From NCBI GenBank assembly GCA_036250195.1, contig JAVHZZ010000006.1, forward strand, positions 185,131,850-185,195,849: a DNA stretch of 64,000 bases, in the 5' to 3' direction. Position 1 is the first letter of the stretch. Each line of letters begins with the position of its first letter. The DNA is from Mixophyes australis. Lineage: Eukaryota; Chordata; Amphibia; Anura; Limnodynastidae. A model generated the notes under the pieces. That model did no database searches, had not been told where the DNA came from, and saw only the letters and a list, made by a program, of their open reading frames with translations. A program made the translations under genes and the position numbers. Of this stretch, positions 10,070-20,700 are shown in pieces.

Positions 10070-13000
10070 CTACTGAGGCAAGATGTCGTCCTCATCCTCA
10101 ACCTCTGATTCCTCTCCCCCTACAGTGTGTACTTCCTCCTCATCACACATTATCAATTCGTCCCCGCTGGACTCCACAACCACAGGTCCCTCTGTAGTAT
10201 CTGGAGGGCAGTGCTGTACTTCATTGAGGAATTGATTATTCATTTTTATAAACATCATTTTTTCAACGTTCTGAGGAAGCAACCTCCTTCGCCGCTCACT
10301 GACCAGGTTCCCCGCTGCACTAAAAACTCTTTCCGAGTACACACTGGAGGGGGGACAACTCAGGTAAAATAGAGCCAGTTTGTACAGGGGCTTCCAAACT
10401 GCCTTTTTTTCCTGCCAGTAACAATATGGACTGTCTGACATGTCTACTTGGATGGTGTCAGCAAAGTAATCATCCACAATTTTTTCTATTGTGACAGCAT
10501 CCAATGCAGCGACAGTAGACATGTCTGCAATGGTTGGCAGGTCCTTCAGTCCGGACCAGATGTTATCAGCATCCCCGCCAGTGCCTCTTTTGGGAAAACT
10601 AAGCTTTTTCCTCGCAGCCATAGATGTGGAAGAAAATGAGGGTGGAGCTGTTGGCATGTCACGGTCCTCTTCAGAGGACAATCTCCTGACCAGCAGGTCT
10701 TTGCACCGCTGTAGACTTGTGTCCGCCAGAAACAGAGACACAACATACGCTTTAAACCGAGGATCGAGCACGGTGGCCAGAATGTATTCCTCTGACTTTA
10801 AAAGAGTGACCACCCTCGGATCCTGGCAAAGCGTACGAAGGGCTACATCCACAAGAGCTACATGCTTGGTGTAATCGCAATGGCTTACCAGCTCCTCCCT
10901 CACTTTCTCCAGCTGCTTCTGCAACAGCCTGATCAGGGGAATGACCTGACTCAAGCTGGCATTGTCGGAACTGACTTCTCGTGTGGCAAGTTCAAATGGC
11001 TGCAGAACCTTGCACAACACGGAAATCAGTCTCCACTGCGCTTGACTGAGGCGCATCCCCACTCCTTTGCCTATGTCGTAGGTGGCTGTGTAGGCCTGAA
11101 TGGCCTTTTGCTGCTCCTCCATCCTCTGCAGCATATAGAGGGTGGAGTTCCAGCGCGTCACAACCTCTTGTTTGAGGTGATGGCAGGGCAGGTTCATGCT
11201 TTTTTGATGTGCCTCTAGTCTGCGGTAGGCACTGGCTGAATGCCGAAAGTGTCCAGCAATTTTGCGCGCCACCGCAAGCATCTCCTGCACACCCCTGTCA
11301 CTCTTGAGGTAATGCTGCACCACCAAATTAATGGTGTGGGCAAAACATGGGACGTGCTGGAAATTGCCCATATTTAATGCCCGCACAATGTTACTGGCAT
11401 TGTCTGACACCACAAATCCCCATGAGAGTCTAAGTGGGGTAAGCCACTGGGAGATAATTTCCCTCATTTTCTCTAATATGTTGTCAGCGTTGTGCCTCTT
11501 ATTAAAGCCTGTAATACACAATGTTGCCTGCCTTTGCACGAGCCGCCATTTTGTAGTTGCTGCTACTGATGCAGCTGTTGCTGTTGCTGCGGAAGGAGAT
11601 GCATCTACCCAGTGGGCTGTCACAGTCATATAGTCCTTCGTTTGCCCAGAACCACTTGTCCACATGTCCGTGGTTAAGTGGACAGTGGGTACAACCGCAT
11701 TTTTTAGAGCACTGAGGACACTTGATCGTACTTCTCTGTACATTTTTGGTATCGCCTGCCTAGTGAAGTGGAATCTCGATGGGATTTGGTACCGGGGACA
11801 CAATACCTCCATCAACCCTCTAAATCCCACTCCACTGATGGCGGACACCGGGCGCACGTCTAACACCAACATTGCAGTTACAGCCGCAGTTATACGCTTT
11901 GCAATAGGGTGACTACTATCGTATTTTGTGGTCATGGCAAACGACTGTTGGACGGTCAATTGTTTTGTGAAAGACTTAGCGGTCTTACGACTTCCCCTCT
12001 GGGAAGATGACCGACTAACAGCAGCAACAGCAGCAGTGGCAGTAGTAGGCGTACCGCTGCAGGATTCCTCGGATGAATCCCGTATTGAGGAGGACTCAGT
12101 CTGGCTGCTGACTTGGGCTGCAGGACTGAATCTGATGGAGATTGTGGAGGAAGTTGACGAGGAGGGTGTTGCTGGTGTGTATCCAACTGGACCACGGGAT
12201 TTAGGTGTCCCTGTACCGATGAGGGTCCTAGCCCCAGTTCCTGAACTAACCACTGAACTATGAAGGTTATTCAGGTGATGTATAAGGGAGGATGTTCCTA
12301 GGTGGGCAAGATCCTTACCCCTGCTTATTTGAGCTTTACATAAGCTACATATGGCCATACATTGGTTGTCTGGATTTGGATAAAAATAACTCCAGACCGA
12401 AGAGGTGCATTTTTTGGTCTTCTGACCAGGCATGACAATGGGCTTTTTCATCCCATGGACATCAGCTGTTTCCCCCCCTGGTGCCTCATTTACAATAACC
12501 ACATCACCATCCTCATCATCAAGTTCCTCCACAGCGCCAGCTACATCATCAATAGCCTCCTCCCGAGCCACCTCTTCCCGTACAGTGATGGGAAGGTCAG
12601 GCTTGACAACCACCAACATCCTTGGACTCGCCTTGTGGATTTGTGATAATTTCTCTTTAGAAGGCAGAGTTGTTTGCTGTTTTGTTGCTGACAGCATAAC
12701 TCTCTTCAATTTTTTGGAGGGGGGGGGAGGAGGAGGAGGGCTAAGATCCGTGGGTGAAGCTGAACCACTAGTCATGAACACGGGCCAGGGCCTAAGCCGT
12801 TCCTTGCCACTCCGTGTCGTAAATGGTATATTGGCAACTTTACGTTTCTCCTCAGATGATTTTAAGTTTCTCTTTTTGCTACTTTTTCTTAACTTGGGCT
12901 TTTTGGATTTTACATGCCCGGTACTACGAGATTGGGCATCGGGCTTGGAAGACGACGTTGATGGCATTTCATCGTCTATGTCATGACTAGTGGCAGCAGC

Positions 13001-13078
13001 TTCAGCATTAGGAGGAAGTGGGTCTTGATCTTTCCCTACTTTATCCTCCAAATTTTTGGTCTCCATTATATGTAGCAC
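10070..13078 (-). CDS. hAT transposase with BED zinc finger, ZBED-like, intact
   Basis: One uninterrupted frame of 1002 codons. In order: a basic, Ser/Lys-rich N-terminus (residues 45-100, likely nuclear targeting); a proline run (114-120); an acidic patch (185-192); a BED-type zinc finger near 223-275 with C244, C247 and H268/H273; a Ser/Thr-rich linker; then the RNase H-like hAT core. The first acidic residue is D471 in TTDMWTS and the second D559 in VVSDNASN. TRWNSTLYML (641-650) and a conserved Glu in SVYSERVFSAAG (912-923) close the core within the C-terminal dimerisation region. The tail is acidic. Family members cut and paste DNA with 8-bp target duplications, as seen around this element. 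The start may be Met1 or Met5. It has no introns and no frameshift, unlike its partner in E2. Confidence 0.95.
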   Translation of the reverse strand: MLHIMETKNLEDKVGKDQDPLPPNAEAAATSHDIDDEMPSTSSSKPDAQSRSTGHVKSKKPKLRKSSKKRNLKSSEEKRKVANIPFTTRSGKERLRPWPVFMTSGSASPTDLSPPPPPPPSKKLKRVMLSATKQQTTLPSKEKLSQIHKASPRMLVVVKPDLPITVREEVAREEAIDDVAGAVEELDDEDGDVVIVNEAPGGETADVHGMKKPIVMPGQKTKKCTSSVWSYFYPNPDNQCMAICSLCKAQISRGKDLAHLGTSSLIHHLNNLHSSVVSSGTGARTLIGTGTPKSRGPVGYTPATPSSSTSSTISIRFSPAAQVSSQTESSSIRDSSEESCSGTPTTATAAVAAVSRSSSQRGSRKTAKSFTKQLTVQQSFAMTTKYDSSHPIAKRITAAVTAMLVLDVRPVSAISGVGFRGLMEVLCPRYQIPSRFHFTRQAIPKMYREVRSSVLSALKNAVVPTVHLTTDMWTSGSGQTKDYMTVTAHWVDASPSAATATAASVAATTKWRLVQRQATLCITGFNKRHNADNILEKMREIISQWLTPLRLSWGFVVSDNASNIVRALNMGNFQHVPCFAHTINLVVQHYLKSDRGVQEMLAVARKIAGHFRHSASAYRRLEAHQKSMNLPCHHLKQEVVTRWNSTLYMLQRMEEQQKAIQAYTATYDIGKGVGMRLSQAQWRLISVLCKVLQPFELATREVSSDNASLSQVIPLIRLLQKQLEKVREELVSHCDYTKHVALVDVALRTLCQDPRVVTLLKSEEYILATVLDPRFKAYVVSLFLADTSLQRCKDLLVRRLSSEEDRDMPTAPPSFSSTSMAARKKLSFPKRGTGGDADNIWSGLKDLPTIADMSTVAALDAVTIEKIVDDYFADTIQVDMSDSPYCYWQEKKAVWKPLYKLALFYLSCPPSSVYSERVFSAAGNLVSERRRRLLPQNVEKMMFIKMNNQFLNEVQHCPPDTTEGPVVVESSGDELIMCDEEEVHTVGGEESEVEDEDDILPQ

Positions 13079-14440
13079 AAGATACTGCAGAATGTGTGAA
13101 CTTGGTAATATTGCAGTACCAATGGACTTATACTGCTGTATTGGTTTTGCAAATTTGGTTATAATTATTATATATTTTTTTTTTTTTTACATTTTTTTTT
13201 TTTTTTTACTTTTTTTTTATTTTTTAAAAACTTGGGAATAATGGGGAAATAACTATGCCCTTAGAAGCACAGAGCACAGGACACAGCACCACTGGACTGA
13301 ACAGGACACGGCACAGGACCCAGCAGCACTACGGAACTCAGCAGGACAGAGCACAGGACACAGCACCACTGGACTGATACTGCAGAATGTGTGAACTTTG
13401 TAATATTGCAGTACCAATGGACTTATACTGCTGGATTGGTTTTGCAAATTTGGTTATAATTATTATATATATTTTATTTTTTTTTAATTTTTTATTTTTT
13501 TTAACTTTTTTTTTATTTTTTAAAAACTTGGGAATAATGGGGAAATAACTATGCCCTTAGAAGCACAGAGCACAGGACACAGCACCACTGGACTGAACAG
13601 GACACGGCACAGGACCCAGCAGCACTACGGAACTCAGCAGGACAGAGCACAGGACACAGCACCACTGGACTGATACTGCAGAATGTGTGAACTTTGTAAT
13701 ATTGCAGTACCAATGGACTTATACTGCTGGATTGGTTTTGCAAATTTGGTTATAATTATATATATATTTTTTTTAATTTTTAATTGTAATTTTTTTTTTA
13801 CTTTTTTTTTATTTTTTAAAAACTTTGGAATAATGGGGAAATAACTATGCCCTTAGAAGCACAGAGCACAGGACACAGCACCACTGGACTGAACAGGACA
13901 CGGCACAGGACCCAGCAGCACTACGGAACTCAGCAGGACAGAGCACAGGACACAGCACCACTGGACTGATACTGCAGAATGTGTAAACTTTGTAATATTG
14001 CAGTACCACTGGACTTTTACTGCTGAATGTGTGAACTTGGTAATATTGCAGTACCAATGGGCTTATACTGCAGGATTGGTTGTGCAAATTTTGTGGTAAT
14101 TAAAAAAAATTAAATTAGTTTTTGGTATTTTTTTAAATAACTTTTTTTTATTTTTTTAAACACAGGGGAATATTGGGGAAATAACTATGCCCTTAGAAGC
14201 ACAGAGCACAGGACACAGCACCACTGGACTGAACAGGACACAGCACTGGACCCAGCAGCACCACTGACCTCAGAAGGACAGAGCACAGCACACAGCACCA
14301 CTGGACTGATACTGCAGAACACAGCACAGCACAGCACAGCACAGCACAGCACAGCACAGCACAGCACAGCACAGCACAGAACTAAACAGCACAGCACAGA
14401 ACTAAACAGCACAGCACGAGATCTACCAGGACAGAGGACC
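13079..14440. repeat. VNTR upstream of the E1 transposase
   Basis: Three units of about 296 bp and one longer unit (342 bp spacing) repeat the words ATGCCCTTAGAAGCACAGAG, CAGCACCACTGGACTGA, CAGTACCAATGGACTTATAC and an AT-rich tract. The innermost unit runs straight into the transposase start codon, so its end serves as the 5' leader. At 14318-14420 it passes into pure (GCACA)n and ACTAAACAGCACA repeats. Cys-rich frames through it are repeat translations. Promoter function is inferred only. Confidence 0.9.
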
Positions 14441-14670
14441 ACCTAACACACCCTCCCTCTACCCTGATCAATGCCCGAGTGAAGATGGCGGCGACTAGCG
14501 GGGAATTTATAGGATCCGAGTATCGCGAGATCCGACAACGGGATTATGAGTCAGAGCCTCAGTTTCAGATTTGAATTTGGCGCCATTACCCGGATCTGTC
14601 TCGGATCCGACTCGGATCGGCAACGTTCGGGTGGGCTCGGATTTCATAAATCCGAGTGCGCTCATCCCTA
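14441..14670. repeat. E1 transposase-5' terminus and subterminal palindromes
   Basis: The last 180 bp contain CGGATCTGTCTCGGATCCGA and, at the tip, a palindrome CTCGGATTTCATAAATCCGAG that ends in GCGCTCATCCCTA. The same arrangement begins E2 at 40914. Repeated CGGAT words near the tip are plausible transposase sites. Confidence 0.7.
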
Positions 14671-14678
14671 CCTTATAC
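14671..14678. repeat. 8-bp target-site duplication of E1, right
   Basis: CCTTATAC immediately after CATCCCTA, identical to 3367-3374. Confidence 0.95.
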
Positions 14679-15380
14679 TGATTTTTTTTGTTATTTAATT
14701 TATCCAATGGGCTTGCTCTAGTTGGTGGCATGGCAGATGACATTTTTTTGCAGCCGCTGCAAAGTTCTACAAACGGTCACTGGCTGTCGAAAATGCCCAG
14801 AACACACCTTGTAACAAAAACTCACTTTTTTAAATATAGATTTCATTGACTGACCCATCCAAAATATTAAAGCATTGAAAAATAGAAAAGGGTAGACTAT
14901 ATAGAGTTTTTAGGGGTGTGCAACTGCTGCTGAATCTCGTATGCAAGCACCCACTTTTTGTCTAAATTATTTCAGTTGTCACTGCCCTAGTGAAAAGATT
15001 ACTTTTCACTAGAAAAACTTTCAAGTTTAAAAGAAAGAAATCTGTTTTTTTTTGGGGGGGGGGATTTAGCGGTCAGTTGTCTGACAGCAAAAGCACATTG
15101 TTTTTCTCAAAGAAATAAATATATACCAGTTAGTTCAGAATGAAATCTATCGAACTCAGTCTGTATACTGTCTAGTACTATTATAGTATATTATAGTACT
15201 ATTATGTATGCAATGCATTAACAACAACCAGTAGCTACTAATGTATGTAAAGTGCATTTAAGATAGAAATTAAAAGTAGTTCTCTACAGAATTGCTTTAC
15301 AATATGAATGGATTCTACTACTTTCTATGTCCCTCTATGTCACCCTGAATGCTATTTACAGAGCAGAGCACCACAGCTAA
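14679..15380. repeat. right flank of E1, duplicated at 59194-60000
   Basis: GTTATTTAATTTATCCAATG through ACTTTTCACTAGAAAAACTT matches 59205-59560 in order. Continues the segmental duplication interrupted by E1. No gene; a small TA tract lies at 15381-15405. Confidence 0.75.
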
Positions 15381-16015
15381 CTATATATCTATATATATAT
15401 ATATGCCTAGTGGCGTGTGTTAGTCTGTCTGTGTGTGTGTGTGTGTGTGTGGAAAAAATAAAACCAAGCTGCAGCGCTACCTGCTGGGCGGAGTTATACA
15501 CTGACCTACTAAGTTCTTAGTGTGTGTGGAAAAAAAAAATCAGAAAGGGCTGAAATTTAGTATACTAAGATGTTTTTAATTTGTTAATTTAATTTTTTAA
15601 TTGTTAAAAGTGTTTATAAAGATTTAAAAAAAATATATATATATTTCTTGAAGGAGAAGTGACAGTTGGGAGTGGTTGGTGGTTGCCGGGGGTGACAGTG
15701 GGGAGTGGTTGGTGGTTGCCGGGGGTGACAGAGTGAGAGGAGTGTGATACTCAGGACCGCTGAGAGAGATCCCTGTGTCTGGATAGACATCTGGATAGAT
15801 GTGGCGATAAAGATGAAGGATGAGGTGATGGAGAAAAATGATGATGTGGTGACATGTGGACAAAACCACGTTAAAAAAGGGCGCTTACGTCGGGAAGTAA
15901 CGCTCTTCCCCTGAGGAGGCCTGGGCTATGGCCCAAATGCATGACAAGAACCTTTTTAACACCTTAAGTAGCTTGATTTGACTAGAATGCATGAGTATCA
16001 TGCACGGGTTAACTT
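15381..16015 (+). mobile_element. Helitron/Helentron-like non-autonomous element
   Basis: Starts after a TA-rich tract with CTAGTGGCGTGTGTTAGTC and a TCTG/TG run, and ends near AGAATGCATGAGTATCATGC then ACGGGTTAA. The TGCATGA/TCATGCA arms form a small hairpin close to the 3' end. No terminal inverted repeats or obvious target duplication. A shorter inverted copy lies at 60086-60500. These traits suit a Helitron-type element, but no Rep/helicase is present and the class is not certain. Confidence 0.4.
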
Positions 16016-16016
16016 G

Positions 16017-16092
<76 letters not shown>
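16016..16092. repeat. (TA)n(CA)n microsatellite
   Basis: TA repeats followed by about 20 CA repeats. In the paralogous B unit the matching TA/CA tract is where E2 inserted. Confidence 0.9.
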
Positions 16093-16097
<5 letters not shown>

Positions 16098-16247
16098 GTA
16101 GTCTCTGTGTGCACTGACTCACTACTCAAGGATATTTTCCTTTTACCAAGAATAAGCGTCTGCAAGATGTCTTCACCATTTTTTGCCACACGGACAACAC
16201 ATCTTGACAGTTCTAGGAGGTTTCTTTTTATTATTTTTTTTCAACAG

Positions 16248-16294
16248 GTGCATGTACCACTCAGATTCCAGACATTCAGATATACTAAACACTA
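16248..16294 (+). other. candidate orphan exon X (unit A), 47 bp
   Basis: Pyrimidine-rich tract and TTTCAACAG precede it, and GTAAGTAT follows, so both splice sites look good on the plus strand. The block is kept at 49821-49867 and 61419-61465. Read with one base completing the previous codon it encodes CMYHSDSRHSDILNT and leaves one base over. The entry and exit phases equal those of keratin coding exon 7 on the other strand. No upstream rod exon is visible on the plus strand. Confidence 0.35.
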
Positions 16295-16565
16295 GTAAGT
16301 ATTCCCATTGCCCAATACTAAAACCCCTTTCCCTGTGCAGAATATAAAATGCTGCTTTTCTCAAATAGCTTGATAAGTAAACTGTTTCTTTGCTATTAAT
16401 TCCACATGATAACCATTTGCATGAAAGAGGACCAGACTTTAATGAAAATAAAATAGATGACATGAGGAAGGACATGAACCAAATTCATTTACAAACACTT
16501 CAGTAGATTGCATGATATTACCTTAATATTAAAATGTGTCAAATAACAATAGCATAAGACATAAT

Positions 16566-17092
16566 GGGCGTGATTCATTAAGGAAAGTTAAGTAAAAAAT
16601 TGATTAAGTACTCTCCTGGAGAAAACCATGTTACAATGCAAGGGGTGCAAATTAGTTTTCTATTTTGCACATTTTTTTCATGTAGCACACACATACTTGA
16701 TAGCTTATTTGTACACTGACATTTCGGGGCATATTCAATTCCGATCCGATCCGCGGTAACGCGCGTTACCGCGGGAAATGCGCAGTACTGCCGCTAATAC
16801 GGTACCGCAATAACGCAGATTTTCGGACGCAGCCCTGTGGGCTGCGAATGAAAATCCACGTTATTGCGGTATCGCGGATTAGGTTTGCGGCCTTTCCGGC
16901 GCGATCCCGCGGATCGGGATCGGAATTGAATATGCCCCTTAAAGTTGATATTTGTGTGCTACATGAAAAAACAGACAGTATTGAACTAATGTGCAAAACA
17001 GAAAGCTAATTTGCACCCCTTGCATTGTAACATGGTTTTGTCCAGACTACTTACTCAATTTTTTTACTTAACTTTCCTTAATGAATCAGGCC
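16566..17092. mobile_element. fold-back MITE (GATTCATTAAGG family), unit A
   Basis: Long inverted arms: GCGTGATTCATTAAGGAAAG at the left, and the complement ending CCTTAATGAATCAGGCC at the right. Inner arms pair across GCAAGGGGTGCAAATTAG. The same insertion sits in units B (50098-50248, internally shortened) and C (61738-62054). It carries a second MITE in its centre. Confidence 0.8.
16726..16937. mobile_element. nested palindromic MITE
   Basis: Begins GGGGCATATTCAATTCCGAT and ends with its complement ATCGGAATTGAATATGCCCC, GC-rich in between. It is absent at the matching place in unit C (near 61900), so it inserted after the duplication. Confidence 0.8.
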
Positions 17093-17195
17093 GTATATCT
17101 TCATTAATAACTTCATACTTTATGCTAAACTGAGTAATAACAGTTTGTGACATCTAAATAGTATGTCATATTCTCTTTATATATATTCTCTATAG

Positions 17196-17223
17196 ATGGA
17201 TCTCAAGGAGAATTCTATGATGA
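17196..17223 (+). other. candidate orphan exon Y (unit A)
   Basis: Follows ATTCTCTATAG and, joined to exon X, continues NGSQGEFYDE. In units B and C the frame stops right after this (GAGTAA, GTGTAA). In unit A the stop codon is TAT and the frame runs on, so copy A is the least gene-like. The end given marks the shared part. Confidence 0.3.
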
Positions 17224-17707
17224 GTATGCAGTGCTGTTCATACGAGTCATAAATAATAGAAAATCAACTCAATTGCACAGTGTATTGTGTGGTGATGACC
17301 ACAAATTGCAATCCATTGCAGTGATTAAACTGGTGGATAAAATATTTTTTTCACATTGATGTTGGATCTGCCATATAGCTTGCAAGTGAACAAATACTGC
17401 AGTTGCTAAGAATCTAGTTTTTCTATAATCCAACATGTTTATAATCTCTAGAAATACATATATCTCTAGAATTAAAATAAACCTCTTCAGTTAAGCTTTA
17501 AAAACATATTTACTACCAATTAGGCCAAACTGCACGTAATGTTAATGTTGTCTTCTGAGTGTGATGTTCAGTGTATCTCAGTCATGTCCCATGTCAATTA
17601 GAAGTTTTGCAGGAAGGCTGTATAGGGGATAGCTGGAGAAATACATCAAGGATTAGTCTGGAGATTGGAGAGTTCTGTCTTCTACAGAGTTTCTCCTGAA
17701 GATGCAA

Positions 17708-20700
17708 TTAGCATGTGCTGTGGTATACGTGGCTTCTTACATGATGAGTCTTCAGTGCATGATGAGATCCTGGAAATGGAAGATAAGATGTGAAAGGTAT
17801 TAAAGTCTAGTGGTGATATAATGCACACAGTGTCATGCTTGTCGAGTTTTTGGTCATTGGCGTATCCCCTGGTAAATTTAATGGTCGGTCTAAACTTAGG
17901 TACACATACTAATGAGATATTTAGAATATCTTGTATTCACATTATTCCAAGATGTACATTTAGTACCAGCCATAGAATTATATGGTTTATTACATCCATT
18001 TCTTGTTACTATTGGATGTTTTGTAGTGATGTTTTGTAGTGATTATATTATGACATATATTACATACAAAATGTTACTGATTTGAGACTCTTCAAGGTGC
18101 CTGGGCTGTATATTACTCAGCTATAAATGATTTTGTTTATGTATTTTAGGTAGTAACATGTACTAAGGCTCCCTAACAAAGCTGTAAAAATGTGGTCCTG
18201 CAGAGCAAATGCTTATTTGTTATGTTATGTACCTATTTTCATTGAAATGCAGTCACTGAGTTTACTCAAGGCTTAGCTGGTAAAGTTGACATCAACTGCA
18301 GAGATGTCAAATGTTGCTCCTTTTAATGTTAGTAGTTGGGTGGATTGGAGCATTTTTTATTTAATTCTGTTTAGATGCATTACTATGCATGATATTGCAT
18401 CAACATGAATAGATAGGATTTGTGCTGGGGGTTAAGATATTTAAATAAACTTCAAGGGGGAAGTAATTTGCAGGTTAACAGATAGCCAGAGAAAAAAATA
18501 TTAGTTTTTCCATGTACAATACTTGGACTAGAATGCCCTTTGTTTTAAACTTGTGCTTTTTCTGTGGGAAAGTACATCTATATACACACAATTAGCAATG
18601 TAATAAAAAAATTAAAATATATGAATGTGAAGCATGAAATAGAGATGATCAAGATGTGTCCTTACTCTCATGACTTGTTTAAGATATTACTGAATCTTGA
18701 ACAATCAGTTAGTAAATGAGTGTAGATGAGTACTGGCTTGTAGTGCACTATATTTATCAAAATTAATCTATTTACCTTTGACTATTGAAAAATGCTCTCC
18801 AGATGTCCTGAAAAAGTAAAATAAAGTGTACAATAAATTGAATGTGAGATAAGAAACCAGATTCAGAAAAAGGACAGTTATAAACGAATAAGATAAATCT
18901 GTTCCATATTTTTCTGATTTACTGTAATTGAAATTATTATTCTGCATATATTTAATCAATTACTGATATACATTTCTTTATATAATGAGCACTGTCTACT
19001 GAGAAGAATCTGCCAAAAACATTAATATTTTTATTTATATTCAACCATTTTAATTCCTGATGTTCTACTTAAACACATACTGTATATCATGTCCATCAAG
19101 AAGGCGTTTGTAAGTGGCGATCTCCATCTCCAGGTGGGTCTTCTGGTCCATGAGGATTTTGTACTCATGATTTTGACGTTCTAGATCAGATCGGATCTGT
19201 GTCAGCTGAGACTCCACGTTGTTGATTAAACTTTGTAATTGGGCCAATTGGGACCCAAATGTAGCTTCTGTCTCTGCTAAAGTACCCTCCAGAGCAGATT
19301 TCTAGATCAATATAAAACAAGTTTTATTAAAAAAATATCACTGAATAAAAACACAAGACTCAAAAAATTGTTGATTTCAATGATTCATCCTTTTTCTTTG
19401 TAATACTAGCCTGTGTTACCAAAGTTTTGTGCTGTAATTATTTAACTTTATAAATGACAGTATTTGCAGAATATTCATTTTTTCACTTGTGCATCTCATG
19501 ATTATAGATATAATTGAATGCTAGAATTAAGACTTGCCATGCTCATCTGGTTCTGTAGCTCAATCTCCAATGTTTGGATGCTGCGTTTCAGATCAATGAC
19601 TTCGGTTTGCACAGACTGCAGTTGCTCAGAGCCAGATGCGACCTCGCGATTCAGCTCTTCACTCTACATGGATGGAAAACATGATTAGTGATTTGCAGAC
19701 AGGAAAACAGATACATTTGTATGAGACAACAATTGGTTCTCACTTGGGTGATTTGTTGTGCTGCTTACGTCTAACCATAAAAGGGGAGTGGCTTAATGGG
19801 ATAGCTGGTGGGTTTTTAAACAAATATGGACATATGTGGGTGGGGTCTGGGTATATCTGTGCAGAGATTGGACAGGACAGGGCTGAGTTATTTTGTCCCA
19901 CTTTCATGAATCTGAATGTTGGAAACTATGCACCCTCACAACCTGTATGTGCTGTAATACAGAGCAATAAACATCAATATGGCTTCATCACTTCCCAAAA
20001 TTCACTATCCTGTAAAAACAGTATATAATATACATAAACTGCTACAAACTAGTATGTGAGGTAAGAGCTCTTCACATATCATGGGTCTTCTAGTGGCTGT
20101 TGTGTGACTCAACTGCTTTTGTGACACAATGTCACACTATTTCCTCACCTACTTTATATTTATGTCTATTTATGTCTAAATGTTGAAATATTCATATAGA
20201 AGTGGAAAATTTACTAACCACACTATGTAAATCAAGTAGCTCACTAGTGGTAAACAGTATGTTTTGTGGAACTTTCTCTGTCTTCTTCATATTAGACTTG
20301 TGTTCTACTACAGCTTGGTGCTAATACACAGCTGTATGTCACTTCCTATCTTAAATATAATTCCGATTGTATTTTTGACTGGTTGCGATAAATATGTATA
20401 ACTGTGGGAATAATATTTTATACTAAACCTGAGAATAAGTGTTTTGACAACTAGCACATAACTGTTTGCAGTGAATTGCACATTTCTGGTAATCAGTCAT
20501 TCTGAGTCTCCTAACATTGCTTAATTGTTTGCCCAGAAAAAAAGTAACAGCAGTTATTGGACAGGATACATTATGTATGCAAGACACAATGTAGCATTAG
20601 CCACTTAACCAGGTAAATGTCATAGGCTACATCTGTAGAAAATGTAATAAGCTAATTCAGTATCACTCATAGAGTAAACAACTTACCCTTTGGCGGAACA

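Larger units (their letters stand above)
3375..14670 (-). mobile_element. E1: complete 11.3-kb hAT transposon
   Basis: The ends are TAGGGATGTGCAC at the left and, read inward on the other strand, TAGGGATGAGCGCAC at the right, as expected of hAT terminal inverted repeats. The element is bounded by a perfect 8-bp duplication CCTTATAC (3367-3374 and 14671-14678), the normal hAT target-site length. It encodes an intact BED/hAT transposase on the minus strand (10070-13078). Most of the remaining 8 kb is satellite, hairpin repeat and VNTR sequence. The same element occurs inverted at 40914-49626. Intact ends plus an uninterrupted transposase make it a candidate autonomous copy, though activity is not shown. 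Confidence 0.95.

Noticed and set aside
15885..16189. Frames of Val-Cys or Ile-Tyr repeats near 15885-16295 and 40723-41077
   Set aside because: Translated CA and TA microsatellites.
18768..18959. A 63-codon membrane-like frame overlapping keratin exon 7, and its copy at 51447-51638
   Set aside because: It joins intron 6 to exon 7; the splice acceptor and phase show only the last 32 bp are coding.
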